From the NCBI RefSeq assembly GCF_900104805.1, contig NZ_LT629751.1:186001-250000 (forward strand): 64,000 nt of DNA, in the 5' to 3' direction. The position numbers and the translations under genes are program-made. The notes under the pieces were generated by a model. The model was not told where the DNA came from. It saw nothing but the letters and a program-made list of their open reading frames with translations, and searched no databases. Positions 44,509 to 53,348 of this stretch are shown here, piece after piece (the stretch's first letter is position 1; each line of letters begins with the position of its first letter). This stretch comes from Pseudomonas oryzae. Its GTDB lineage: Bacteria > Pseudomonadota > Gammaproteobacteria > Pseudomonadales > Pseudomonadaceae.

Positions 44509-47415
44509 TCACAGCTCCTGACGTTGGGTTTCGGGATCGAAGAACGGCAGCTTGACCACCGTCGCCTGCACCACCTGGCCGCCTTCGACGCGGATCGGGA
44601 TCTGGCTGCCCGGCGCGCTCTGTTCGAACGCGCAGTAGGCCAGGCCGATGATCTGGCCGAGGGTGGCGCTGTACTCGCAGGAGGTGACGTTGCCGCTGAT
44701 GTCCGGGCCGTTGAGTACCAGGTGGCCTTCCAGCGGCTTGGCCGAGGTGGCCGGCAGGGTGAAGCCGACCAGCTTGCGCTTGAGCGGCTGCGCCTCGAGG
44801 ATCTCCACCGAGCGCTTGCCGACGAAGAACGGCTTGCTGCGCGCGATCGCCCAGCCCATGTCGATCTCCGCCGGATGGGTCATGCCGTCGGTGTCCTGGC
44901 TGATGATCACGTGGCCCTTCTCCAGGCGCAGCAGGCGCTGGGTCTCGACGCCGAACGGACGGATCTCGTCCTTGGCGCCGGCCTGCATCAGCGCGTCCCA
45001 CAGGTACTCGCCGTAGCGTGCCGGCACGTGGATCTCGTAGCCCAGCTCGCCGACGAAGCCGACCCGCAAGAGGCGCGCCGGGATGCCGGCCACCGTGCCC
45101 AGGCGCACGCCCAGGTAGGGGAAGGCCTCGGCGCTGAGGTCGACGTCCTGGCACAGCTTGCGCAGCACGTTGCGCGCGCGCGGCCCGGCGACGTTGACCG
45201 CGGCCAGCGCGGCGGTGACGTTGGTGATGTCGACGTCCAGGCGCCACTGCGCGTTCCACTTGAGCATCTGCTGGTAGATGCGGTCGACGCCGCTGGTGGT
45301 GGCGGTGACGTAGAAGTGGTTTTCCGCGAAGCGCGCGCAGACGCCGTCGTCGATCACCACGCCGTGCTCGTTGGTCATCAGCGCGTAGCGCGAACGGCCG
45401 ACCGGCTGCTTGGCGAAGGCGAAGGTGTACAGGCGGTTGAGCAGCTCGGCGGCGTCCGGGCCGCGCACGTCGAGGCCGCCGAGGGTGGAGACGTCGATGA
45501 TGCCGACCTTCTCGCGCACGTGGCGGGCCTCGGCCTGCATGCACGTCTCGCGCTCCTCGGGCTTGCCGTAGTAGGCCGGGCGCTGCCAGACGCCGGCCGG
45601 CATCATCTTCGCGCCCAGCTCGACGTGGCGCTGGTGCATGGCGGTCTGCCGGTACGGGTCGAAGCCGCGGCCGGCGACGTGGGCCAGTTTCTCGGCGACG
45701 AACGGCGGGCGCGCGGTGGTCACCCCGGTCTCGCTGACGCTGCGGTTGGTGGCCTGGGCCACCAGCCGCGCGGTGGGTAGCGCCGAGTGGCGGCCCTGCG
45801 AGGGGCCCATGCCGACGGTGGAGAAGCGCTTGACCAGCTGCACGTCGCGGTAGCCGTGGCGGGTGGCGTTGACGATGTCGCGCACCTGCAGGTCCTCGTC
45901 GAAGTCGACGAAGTCCTTGCCGTCCGGGTGCGGGAAGATCGGCCAGTCGAAGTTGACCCGCGGCTCGGCGGCGAACGCCTTGCCTGCGATCGGCGCACTC
46001 AGGCCGAGCCGGTCGGCGGCGGCGCCACCGGCCAGGCCGCCGTCGAGCAGCACGTTGTCCAGCGCGTGGCGGCCGTTGACCGAGCCGGCCACGCTGAGGT
46101 GCTTGGGCAGGCCGCTGAGGGTGAAGGCGGCCTGGGCGTCGTCGTAGCTCAGCTTGCCGCCGGCCTGGCAGAGCAGCTGGTAGACCGGCATGTAGCCGGC
46201 GGACATGCACAGCAGGTCGCAGGCGATGGTTTCGCCGGCGCCGGCCACCTGGCCCTTGCCGGTGATGCGGCGCACGTCGACGCCGGTGACGTGGCGCATG
46301 CCCTTGGCGTGCAGCGCCTCGTACACGGTGCTGCCGCTGCGCACGGCGATGCCGTGTTGCTTCAGCGCCTCGGCCAGCCGCGCGTCGGCCGGTGCGTTAC
46401 GCATGTCGATCACGGCGGCGACCGTCACCCCGGCATCCAGCAGGTCGAGGGCGGCGAGATAACCGTCGTCGTTGCCGGTCAGCACCACCGCGCGCTGGCC
46501 GGGCTTGACCGCGTAGAGCTTGATCAGGCGCTGGGCGGCGCTGGTCAGCATCACCCCCGGCAGGTCGTTGTTGCGGAACACCACCGGCTGGTCGAAGGCG
46601 CCGGCGGCGACGATGCACTGCCTGGCGCGCACCTTGTACAGGCGGTTGGCGTGGATCACCGGCAGGAAGTTGTCGGCGAACCAGGCGTTGCAGGTGGCGT
46701 CCTTGAGGATGCGGATGTTCGGGTGGTTCTCCACCGCGCCGACCAGTTGCGCACGCAGCTCGCCGGCGCGCTTGCCCTCGATGTCGAAGCGCGCCCAGGC
46801 CAGGGCGCCGCCGAGGTAGGACTGCTGCTCGATCAGCAGCACCTTGGCCCCGGCGTTGGCGGCCTGCAGCGCGGCGTTGAGGCCGGCGGGGCCGGCGCCG
46901 ACCACGGCGACGTCGACGAACAGGAAGGCCTTGTCGTGGTACTCGGGCTGGAACTTGAGGTCCAGCACGCCGAGGCCGGCCTTCTTGCGGATGATCGGCT
47001 CCCAGACCTTCCAGATGCCCTTGGGCTTGTAGAAGGAGCGGTAGTAGAAGCCGACCGGCATGAACCTGGAGAACTTGCCGAGGAAGGCGTCGCGGTCGCC
47101 GTCCAGGGAGCCGGCGAAGTTCTGCCCGGTGACGGTCAGGCCCTCGGCCAGCGGCTGCAGGTCGGCCAGCACGTTGGGCTCGCTGGGCAGCTGCACCAGG
47201 GTGTTGGCGTCCTGGCCAGCCATGGTCAGCGGGCCGCGCGGGCGGTGGTACTTGAACGAGCGCGACAGCAGCCAGCGGCCGTTGGCGGCCAGGGCGCTGG
47301 CGATGCTGTCGCCGGCGTAGCCCTGATAGCTGCTGCCGTCGAAGGTGAAGCTGAGCGGCCGGCTGCGGTCGATCAGCAGGCCCATGGGCGCGGGCAGGCG
47401 GCTGAAGGCGGTCAT
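44509..47415 (-). CDS. soxA: Sarcosine oxidase alpha subunit
   Basis: The 968-residue subunit binds NAD+ and tetrahydrofolate. The N-terminal ferredoxin-like domain (about 1-95) has no Cys, so it holds no iron-sulfur cluster. A Rossmann motif GAGPAG lies at 173-178, and a second nucleotide-binding region follows. The C-terminal half (about 570-968) is a GcvT-type aminomethyltransferase that converts the demethylated carbon to 5,10-methylene-THF. The start overlaps the soxD stop by four bases (ATGA). Confidence 0.95.
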   Translation of the reverse strand: MTAFSRLPAPMGLLIDRSRPLSFTFDGSSYQGYAGDSIASALAANGRWLLSRSFKYHRPRGPLTMAGQDANTLVQLPSEPNVLADLQPLAEGLTVTGQNFAGSLDGDRDAFLGKFSRFMPVGFYYRSFYKPKGIWKVWEPIIRKKAGLGVLDLKFQPEYHDKAFLFVDVAVVGAGPAGLNAALQAANAGAKVLLIEQQSYLGGALAWARFDIEGKRAGELRAQLVGAVENHPNIRILKDATCNAWFADNFLPVIHANRLYKVRARQCIVAAGAFDQPVVFRNNDLPGVMLTSAAQRLIKLYAVKPGQRAVVLTGNDDGYLAALDLLDAGVTVAAVIDMRNAPADARLAEALKQHGIAVRSGSTVYEALHAKGMRHVTGVDVRRITGKGQVAGAGETIACDLLCMSAGYMPVYQLLCQAGGKLSYDDAQAAFTLSGLPKHLSVAGSVNGRHALDNVLLDGGLAGGAAADRLGLSAPIAGKAFAAEPRVNFDWPIFPHPDGKDFVDFDEDLQVRDIVNATRHGYRDVQLVKRFSTVGMGPSQGRHSALPTARLVAQATNRSVSETGVTTARPPFVAEKLAHVAGRGFDPYRQTAMHQRHVELGAKMMPAGVWQRPAYYGKPEERETCMQAEARHVREKVGIIDVSTLGGLDVRGPDAAELLNRLYTFAFAKQPVGRSRYALMTNEHGVVIDDGVCARFAENHFYVTATTSGVDRIYQQMLKWNAQWRLDVDITNVTAALAAVNVAGPRARNVLRKLCQDVDLSAEAFPYLGVRLGTVAGIPARLLRVGFVGELGYEIHVPARYGEYLWDALMQAGAKDEIRPFGVETQRLLRLEKGHVIISQDTDGMTHPAEIDMGWAIARSKPFFVGKRSVEILEAQPLKRKLVGFTLPATSAKPLEGHLVLNGPDISGNVTSCEYSATLGQIIGLAYCAFEQSAPGSQIPIRVEGGQVVQATVVKLPFFDPETQRQEL

Positions 47416-47720
47416 ACGGTGGCCTCCCGGGCAGGCGCCTTGGCGACGAAGTCGACGCGGCGGGTGAAGACTTCCTTCGCATCGAAGGTGCGGATGATCT
47501 CGTCGGTGACGGTGTGGCGCTCGGCGAGGAACCAGTAGCTGGAGGCGTTGTGCATCCACCACTCGGTGACCACGCCGGCGTGGTTGTCGCTGTTGAACAC
47601 GTAGTCGGCCCACTCGGCGTCGCTGCAGCTGGCCGGGTCGGGCATCGGCTTGAACTCGCCGCCGTAGGTGAATTCGCTGATGTTGCGCGGACCGTTCAGG
47701 GGGCAGGGCATGATCTTCAT
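47412..47720 (-). CDS. soxD: Sarcosine oxidase delta subunit
   Basis: The 102-residue subunit shows CPLNGPRNISEFTYGGE near the N-terminus and VVTEWWMHNASSYWFLAERH in the middle. In structurally known enzymes this subunit binds zinc through three Cys and one His; here Cys6 and His57 are present, while the other two positions appear to be Asn/Gly and Ser61. It sits 10 bases after soxB and overlaps soxA. Confidence 0.93.
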   Translation of the reverse strand: MKIMPCPLNGPRNISEFTYGGEFKPMPDPASCSDAEWADYVFNSDNHAGVVTEWWMHNASSYWFLAERHTVTDEIIRTFDAKEVFTRRVDFVAKAPAREATV

Positions 47721-47730
47721 CGCGGGTTCC

Positions 47731-48972
47731 TCAGTGGCTGGCGGCGGTGGCGCCCATTTCGTTGACCTGCTGGAAGGTCGAGAAGCGCTCCAGGGCGAAG
47801 GGCTTGATCAGCTCCGGCGTCCGGCCGCCGCTGGCCACCAGTTCGGCCATGGTCTGGCCGCAGATCGGCGTCGACTTGAAGCCCCAGGTGCCCCAGCCGG
47901 CGTCGAGGTAGTAGTTGTCGATGGGCGAGCGGCCCATGATCGGGCTGTAGTCCGGAGTCATGTCGGTGATCCCCGCCCACTGGCGCATCAGCCTGGCGTT
48001 GGCCAGGAACGGGAACATCTCGATGGCGTGGGCCAGCAGGCCTTCCTTGAGGTCCAGGGTCGAGCGGGTGTTGTACAGCGGGTAGGGGTCGGAGCCGCCG
48101 CCGATCACCACCTCGCCGCGGCCGGTCTGCTGCACGTAGCAGTGCAGCGCCGAGGAGCTGACCAGCGGGTCGAGGAACGGCTTGAACGGCTGGGTGACCA
48201 TCGCCTGCAGCGGGTAGCTGTGGATCGGCGCGCGGATGCCCAGCTTGTTCAGCAGCAGCGAGCTGTGCCCGGCGATGGCCTGCACCGCGCAGCCGCACTT
48301 CACCGTGCCGCGGTTGGTCTTCACCGCCACCACCCGGTTGCCCTCGACCACGAAGTCCTGCACCTCGGTGAGCTGGTGGATCTCCACGCCGCGCTTGGCC
48401 GCCTGCTTGGCGTAGCCCCAGGCCACCGCATCGTGGCGCGCGGTGGCGCCGTCGATGTGCCAGAGGCCGGCGAGCACCGGCAGGTGGCCGGGGTCGAGGT
48501 TGAGGGTCGGCACCAGCTCGCGGATCTGCTGGCGGTCGATCATCTCGGTACGCCCGCCGAAGTGCTTGTTGACCTCGGCGCGCTGGCGGAAGGCGCGCAC
48601 CGTGGCGTCGGTGTGCGCCAGGGTCAGCTGGCCGCGCTCGGAATACATGATGTTGAAGTCGAACTCGTTGGAGAGTCCCTGGAACAGCTTCACCGACTCG
48701 GCGTAGAACTTCACGCCCTCGCTGGTCAGGTAGTTGGAGCGGATCACCGCGGTGTTGCGCGCGGTGTTGCCGCCGCCCAGGTAACCCTTGTCCAGCACCG
48801 CGACGTTGGTCACGCCGTGGTACCTGGCCAGGTAGTAGGCGGTGGCCAGGCCGTGGCCGCCACCGCCGATGATCACCACGTCGTAGGCCGGCTTGAGTTC
48901 CTTGGGCGCCGGCAGATCGACCTCCGCCGGGTACTCGGAGCTCAGGCCGTATTTAAGAAGACTGAAAGGCAT
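47731..48972 (-). CDS. soxB: Sarcosine oxidase beta subunit
   Basis: This 413-residue FAD/FMN-binding subunit oxidises sarcosine to glycine, passing electrons to O2. The dinucleotide-binding motif VVIIGGGGHGLATAYYLAR lies at 32-50; GGGNTARNTAVIRSNY and HDAVAWGY are conserved in the family, as is the C-terminal GWGTWGFKSTPICGQT. I chose ATG 48972 for its GGAGG ribosome-binding site; upstream in-frame residues are not conserved-looking. It lies 37 bases after folD. Confidence 0.95.
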   Translation of the reverse strand: MPFSLLKYGLSSEYPAEVDLPAPKELKPAYDVVIIGGGGHGLATAYYLARYHGVTNVAVLDKGYLGGGNTARNTAVIRSNYLTSEGVKFYAESVKLFQGLSNEFDFNIMYSERGQLTLAHTDATVRAFRQRAEVNKHFGGRTEMIDRQQIRELVPTLNLDPGHLPVLAGLWHIDGATARHDAVAWGYAKQAAKRGVEIHQLTEVQDFVVEGNRVVAVKTNRGTVKCGCAVQAIAGHSSLLLNKLGIRAPIHSYPLQAMVTQPFKPFLDPLVSSSALHCYVQQTGRGEVVIGGGSDPYPLYNTRSTLDLKEGLLAHAIEMFPFLANARLMRQWAGITDMTPDYSPIMGRSPIDNYYLDAGWGTWGFKSTPICGQTMAELVASGGRTPELIKPFALERFSTFQQVNEMGATAASH

Positions 48973-49009
48973 GCTGCCTCCTCGTTGGGCCGTGCCGGCC
49001 GTTGAACGA

Positions 49010-49918
49010 CTACTGCGCGACCGCCTGCTGGGGCGAGTTGGGCGCGGACTGCCGGGCATGCTGCTGGCGCGCGGCGGTCACGGTGTTTTGCATCAGGAGG
49101 GCGATGGTCATCGGCCCGACGCCGCCCGGCACCGGAGTGATGGCGCGGGTCAGCGGCTGCACGTCGGCGAAGTCGACGTCGCCGACCAGCCGCGAACGGC
49201 CGTCCTCCTCGATGCGGTTGATGCCGACGTCGATGACCACCGCGCCGGGCTTGATCCACTCGGCCTTGATCATCCGCGGCCGACCGACCGCGGCGACCAC
49301 GATGTCGGCCTTGCTGCACAGCGCCTGCGGGTTCCTGCTGCGCGAGTGCAGCACGGTCACCGTGCAGTCGGCGGCCAGCAGCAGGGCGGCCATCGGCTTG
49401 CCGACGATGTTCGAGCGACCGATCACCACCGCGTGCTTGCCGGCGAGATCGCCGAGGGTGTCGCGCAGCAGACGCATGCAGCCGGCCGGGGTGCAGGGCA
49501 CCAGCACGTCGCGGCCCTGGCTGAGGCCGCCGACGTTCTCGCTGTGGAAGCCGTCGACGTCCTTGGCAGGGTCGATGGCCTGCAGCACCGCGGTCTCGTC
49601 GATGTGCCTGGGCAGCGGCAGCTGCACCAGGATGCCGTGCACCGAAGCGTCGGCATTCAGCGCGGCGACCAGCGCCAGCACCTGTTCGGCGGATGCGTCG
49701 GCCGGCAGGCGATGCTCCAGCGAGCGGATGCCCACCTCGCCGGCGCGCAGCACCTTGTTGCGCACGTAGACGTGGCTGGCCGGGTCGTCGCCGACCAGCA
49801 CCACGGCCAGTGCCGGCTCGATGCCTTCGGCCTTCAGGGCGATGACCTCGGCGGTCACCTCGGCGAGGACCCGCGCGGAGGCGGCCTTGCCGTCGATCAG
49901 TTGGCCGGGCGCGCTCAT
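49010..49918 (-). CDS. folD: Bifunctional methylene-THF dehydrogenase/cyclohydrolase
   Basis: FolD converts 5,10-methylene-THF to 10-formyl-THF with NADP+. The 302-residue enzyme has the catalytic Tyr-Lys pair in HVYVRNKVL, the NADP site [14 protein letters not shown] and [15 protein letters not shown]. The start overlaps the purU stop by four bases. Placement between the sarcosine oxidase and formyl-THF deformylase genes shows a dedicated route for methylene-THF disposal. A second, general folD probably exists elsewhere (inference). Confidence 0.95.
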   Translation of the reverse strand: MSAPGQLIDGKAASARVLAEVTAEVIALKAEGIEPALAVVLVGDDPASHVYVRNKVLRAGEVGIRSLEHRLPADASAEQVLALVAALNADASVHGILVQLPLPRHIDETAVLQAIDPAKDVDGFHSENVGGLSQGRDVLVPCTPAGCMRLLRDTLGDLAGKHAVVIGRSNIVGKPMAALLLAADCTVTVLHSRSRNPQALCSKADIVVAAVGRPRMIKAEWIKPGAVVIDVGINRIEEDGRSRLVGDVDFADVQPLTRAITPVPGGVGPMTIALLMQNTVTAARQQHARQSAPNSPQQAVAQ

Positions 49919-50781
49919 CGGAAGATCACCGTCTTGTCGTGGTTGAGGAACACGCGGTGCTCCAGGTGGTACTTGACCGCCTTGGACAGGGCCACGGTCT
50001 CGGTGTCGCGGCCGACGGCGACCAGGTCGTCCGGTGCGTAGTTGTGGTCCACGCGCTGGACTTCCTGCTCGATGATCGGGCCTTCGTCGAGGTCGGCGGT
50101 GACGTAGTGGGCGGTGGCGCCGATCAGCTTCACGCCGCGCTCGTAGGCCTGGTGGTAGGGCTTGGCGCCCTTGAAGCCGGGCAGGAACGAGTGGTGGATG
50201 TTGATGGCGCGGCCCGAAAGTTGCTTGCACAGATCGTCGGAGAGGATCTGCATGTAGCGCGCCAGCACCACCAGTTCGGTCCTGGTCTCGTCGACGATCT
50301 TCATCAGCTCGGCTTCCTGCTGGGCCTTGGTCTCCTTGGTCACCGGCAGGTAGATGAAGCGGATGCCCTCGCGCTCGGCCATCGGCCGCAGATCGAGGTG
50401 GTTGGAGACGATGGCGGTGATCTGCATGTGCAGCTCGCCCTTCTGGTGGCGGTAGAGCAGGTCGGCCAGGCAATGGTCGAACTTGCTGACCATCAGCAGC
50501 ACGCGCATCGGCTTGCTGGCGTCGTGCAGCTCCCAGTCCATGTCGAACTTGCCGGCGACATCGACGAAGCCCTGCTCGATCGCTGCAATGTCACCGGCGA
50601 AACCGGTGTTGAAGCGGAACACCGCGCGCATGAAGAAGGTGCCGCTGACCTCGTCGTCGAACTGCGCCATCTCGCTGATGTAGCAGCCATGGTCGGCGAG
50701 GAAGGAAGTCACCGCGGCGACGATGCCCGAGGTTGCCGGGCAGCTGATCTTGATCACGTACTGGTTCGGAGCGTGTTGCAT
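49915..50781 (-). CDS. purU: Formyltetrahydrofolate deformylase (second PurU copy, sarcosine operon)
   Basis: The 288-residue enzyme has an ACT domain ([19 protein letters not shown]) and a catalytic domain with [19 protein letters not shown] and [12 protein letters not shown]. It releases formate and regenerates THF for the sarcosine oxidase cycle. It is the first gene of the operon, with GAGGACTCGAC before ATG 50781 and an unusually AT-rich leader upstream. It differs clearly from the copy at 20663, so the two are paralogues rather than a recent duplication. Confidence 0.95.
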   Translation of the reverse strand: MQHAPNQYVIKISCPATSGIVAAVTSFLADHGCYISEMAQFDDEVSGTFFMRAVFRFNTGFAGDIAAIEQGFVDVAGKFDMDWELHDASKPMRVLLMVSKFDHCLADLLYRHQKGELHMQITAIVSNHLDLRPMAEREGIRFIYLPVTKETKAQQEAELMKIVDETRTELVVLARYMQILSDDLCKQLSGRAINIHHSFLPGFKGAKPYHQAYERGVKLIGATAHYVTADLDEGPIIEQEVQRVDHNYAPDDLVAVGRDTETVALSKAVKYHLEHRVFLNHDKTVIFR

Positions 50782-50966
50782 GTCGAGTCCTCTGGAGGTG
50801 GAGGCAGCGGTTGCAAGGCGAAAAATTCGTCGGTGAAGCCCGATTTCATCCCTGAATAATTTTGACTGATGGGAATATATTTTTCGTGCTGGTGTTTTTA
50901 TAAGCGAAGGAAAGCGGTGTGTCTATGCCTGTTGTGAATTTTTTTATCGTGTGGAGAATTTTTTGA
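50782..50966 (-). promoter_or_regulatory. AT-rich leader of the purU-folD-sox operon
   Basis: This 185-base stretch is far richer in A/T than its surroundings (runs such as AATATATTTTT and TTTTTTTATCG). It contains the short inverted repeat CGAAAAATTCG region at 50818-50830. It should hold the operon promoter and regulator sites; P. aeruginosa controls related genes with SouR and GbdR (established), but I cannot point to their sites here. Confidence 0.45.
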
Positions 50967-50990
50967 GGCGCGGGCGCGGGCGCGGGCGCG
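50967..50990. repeat. Four perfect GGCGCG hexamers
   Basis: A short tandem repeat of four identical units lies at the switch from the AT-rich sox leader to GC-rich non-coding DNA. The remaining bases up to 51186 show only a loose 8-bp inverted repeat (AAGCCTCC at 51104, complement at 51145) and a GTAGGGTGG similar to the REP core at 51095. No gene is seen. Confidence 0.6.
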
Positions 50991-51186
50991 GCAGCCGGGG
51001 GCAGACGCTGGGCGGGCAGGAGGGCGAGGACGGCGACGCAGCTGGGGAAGCAGAAAGGAGCGGCACGGCCGGCCGCTGGGTCTGGAGTGAAGGGGTAGGG
51101 TGGAAGCCTCCTGCGTAGATCGTCGAAGTGCGGCTACGAAAGAGGGAGGCTTGCGCCGGAGCGTGCCGGCGCGCGGAATGAAACAG

Positions 51187-51564
51187 TCAGTCTTCGCTGA
51201 TGCAGTGTTCGTACTGCTCGGCGTACTGCTTGTCGAAGATTAGGGGGTGGGGCTCGTCCAGCTCCGCGGAAGTGTTGAGCAGTTCGTGGCTCTGGATGTC
51301 GTATTTCACCCAGCCGATGGTACCCGAGCCGTCGGTGTCAAAAACCACTTGGGCGGAGACGGTCTCGCCCTGGTTGTCGTCGATCAGCAGGTTGGCTTTG
51401 TCCTTCTTCACGTAGGTGAAGGGGAAGTTGCTGCTGCGCACCAGTTCGGTGAGGTAGCCGTAGCACTGGCTGCGATCACTCTTGAGGTCCCCAGCGCTGG
51501 CTTGGGCAGCGCCCAGCAGCAGGGCGGCGAGGGCGAGTGGAGCGAGGGTGTAGCGTGCGATCAC
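51187..51564 (-). CDS. Small exported protein at the end of the vgrG island
   Basis: Starting at GTG 51564 after GAAGAAAA, the product has 125 residues with a clear signal peptide (about 1-24, ending AQASA before GDLKSD). The mature part has two Cys (34 and 121) that may pair, and FDTDGSGTIGW, which resembles an EF-hand loop. No family is recognised. It could be a periplasmic accessory or immunity protein of the island; this is context only. Confidence 0.6.
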   Translation of the reverse strand: MIARYTLAPLALAALLLGAAQASAGDLKSDRSQCYGYLTELVRSSNFPFTYVKKDKANLLIDDNQGETVSAQVVFDTDGSGTIGWVKYDIQSHELLNTSAELDEPHPLIFDKQYAEQYEHCISED

Positions 51565-51609
51565 GTTAGTTTTCTTCGAACTCGTTGACGAGCCGGGCAC
51601 GGATCTGAT

Positions 51610-51753
51610 CTAGGTGGGTACGGTACACAGTCTGCACGTTGAGGGCGGTAGAGTGCCACCGCTCATTCGGGCGATGGCGCGCTGACTCATGCCGCGCAGC
51701 AGACAGACCTGGATGTTGGAGAGTTCTTCGACGCTGAGTGCGTGATATGACAT
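51610..51753 (-). pseudogene. IS30-type transposase N-terminal remnant
   Basis: From ATG 51753 the translation reads MSYHALSVEELSNIQVCLLR and then GMSQRAIARM, which closely follows the conserved start of IS30 transposases (LSxEER...GxSxRxIAxxL). After this the frame degrades (PPSTCRL) and stops. No terminal inverted repeats or catalytic domain remain. It marks a past insertion between the TPR gene and the small exported gene. Confidence 0.5.
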
Positions 51754-51787
51754 GGCAACACCGTACCGGAAAGCTCATGTGTTGCAC

Positions 51788-52855
51788 TCAATTTTTGTGG
51801 TCGCCCATTCTCGAAACGACTCGATGCGGAGTTTTGGATTGCTTTTGGGCTGCGACCATTCTTTCATAGTACTGGTTATAGGCTTTCTGAGCCTGTTCTC
51901 GCTTGCCCAGTGCCCAGTACGCATCCGCAAGGTTCAGGTAGGCAACGACTCTGTCTGGGTGTTTCAGGGTAATGTGTTTCAGGAGTTCAGCGGCCTCAGG
52001 ATAATAGCCCGCCTGCTCGAATAGAAAGCCGAGGTCGTTAGACCAGCCGACCTTTTGCGGGAAGTAGTATTTTTCGACGATGTATTTCTCAGGATCGCAT
52101 GCGCCATCGTCATCTCCTGCAATGAAGTAGCTGACGAAGGTCTTCAGTTCTTCATCGTTACCAGCCTTGTAGGCCTTCAGGGCGGCGTTGAAATTGCTGG
52201 ATGCCGTCTCCGGCATCAGTTTTTCCGCTGCGGCTCCTGATGTCTGATGCGCAAGGCGCCAGTCCCTCAGCGCGCCGAAGGCGCGGGTGCCGTCGAAGTC
52301 GGCGATCGACTTGAAGGCGAGGGCTTTCCTGTCGGTTGCGTAGGTGCTCAGCAGGGACTGGTCACATTCGGTGTTGTTTTCATTCAACAGAACCTGGGTC
52401 AGGTCGAAAGACTTCGCGGCGACGTCATATTTGAATTTCAGGTTGAAGTTGTAGGAGCTATTCCCTTCTTCTCGGGTGATGAGAACCAGGTAATCCCCCG
52501 CCTGGGCCGCGGGCGAAAGCAGGGTGTAGCGTTCACCTTGCAGATCGGTCACCGATACTTTTCCCTGACCTTCGGCGATCAGGTCTGCCATGTAGCCATC
52601 GTAGCTATGGGGCGAGTAATCGTTCTCGATGCGAGGTAGGGCCTTGTCTGTATCGACCACCGTCGCGCCCGTACGGTCGGTGATCAGCAGGCGCTGCGCG
52701 CGCGTGTCGTTACTGTCCGTAAGGCGCATCTCCTGGATTGAGGACATGTCTTCAAGTCTTATCGTTTCTGTGTTCGCAATAGCGTTGGTTAGTGCGAGAG
52801 TCGAGGCGACTGCAAAATATCGCATGCTGATTTTGCTTGTGTGAAATATCAGCAT
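51788..52855 (-). CDS. Exported TPR-containing protein of the vgrG island
   Basis: The 355-residue protein begins with a signal peptide (ISMRYFAVASTLALTNAIA), continues with a beta-rich central domain of unknown type (about 40-190) and ends with TPR-like helices (about 275-345: AGYYPEAAELLKHITLKHPD, VAYLNLADAYWALGKREQA). Start at 52855 is favoured by GGGGA; 52825 is the alternative. GC content is well below the chromosomal norm. The position after the LprI-type gene suggests another periplasmic protein of the effector-immunity set. Function unknown. Confidence 0.65.
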   Translation of the reverse strand: MLIFHTSKISMRYFAVASTLALTNAIANTETIRLEDMSSIQEMRLTDSNDTRAQRLLITDRTGATVVDTDKALPRIENDYSPHSYDGYMADLIAEGQGKVSVTDLQGERYTLLSPAAQAGDYLVLITREEGNSSYNFNLKFKYDVAAKSFDLTQVLLNENNTECDQSLLSTYATDRKALAFKSIADFDGTRAFGALRDWRLAHQTSGAAAEKLMPETASSNFNAALKAYKAGNDEELKTFVSYFIAGDDDGACDPEKYIVEKYYFPQKVGWSNDLGFLFEQAGYYPEAAELLKHITLKHPDRVVAYLNLADAYWALGKREQAQKAYNQYYERMVAAQKQSKTPHRVVSRMGDHKN

Positions 52856-52936
52856 CTGTGTCCCCAGTGCGTTATTCACGGCCTGTTTGTGTTGTAACAA
52901 AAAACAGAGTCTGCGATTTCCATGGGGTGGTGGTGT

Positions 52937-53338
52937 TCATATTTCAGGGGCGATGCTATTCAAATATATCGCCCTATCTTCGCTTATCCTTGATACGCAA
53001 TTATTGATCGTGGTCTGATATGCCTCTGTGGTTTCTTCTATTTCAAAGGCTTCGAGCTTGCAGTCGGCGTCTCGCAGCTTGATCCACTCCCGTTGCGCCT
53101 CTCTCAAAAGGGAGATATATTGATCCGCCAACGATGGCGTGTTCTTGTACTGGTTTTTTATTCGAGCCAGAGTTGCCTTGTATGATGAATTTAGAAGACT
53201 ATCTGAGTGATGTCTTCTGTATTCTGCGCATTGAGCTACCTGTTGAGATGATTCAATTCTTTCGCACGGATTTTTAGCGATATCACCGAGTGTGGGATGG
53301 GCAATAATTAATAGTGAAAGTGAATATATTTTTTTCAT
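52937..53338 (-). CDS. LprI-type lysozyme inhibitor family protein (DUF1311), candidate immunity protein
   Basis: The 133-residue protein has a signal peptide without lipobox (about 1-18, ending TLG). Four Cys (25, 37, 93, 114) and the helical pattern LLNSSYKATLARI ... LLREAQREWIKLRDADC are the hallmark of PF07007, whose member LprI inhibits lysozyme. It is 10 bases downstream of an effector that ends in a lysozyme-like domain, so it is a strong candidate for the periplasmic immunity protein protecting the cell's own wall. This is inference from family and position. Confidence 0.8.
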   Translation of the reverse strand: MKKIYSLSLLIIAHPTLGDIAKNPCERIESSQQVAQCAEYRRHHSDSLLNSSYKATLARIKNQYKNTPSLADQYISLLREAQREWIKLRDADCKLEAFEIEETTEAYQTTINNCVSRISEDRAIYLNSIAPEI

Positions 53339-53348
53339 ATCGAGAGCT

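Noticed and set aside
50967-50990. GGCGCG tandem hexamers as a regulatory or phase-variable repeat
   Set aside because: Only four units in GC-rich non-coding DNA, with no gene reading through them; listed only as a repeat.
51566-51787. 73-codon minus-strand frame as an intact gene
   Set aside because: It covers the IS30-type remnant in a different frame and has no ribosome-binding site or recognisable product.
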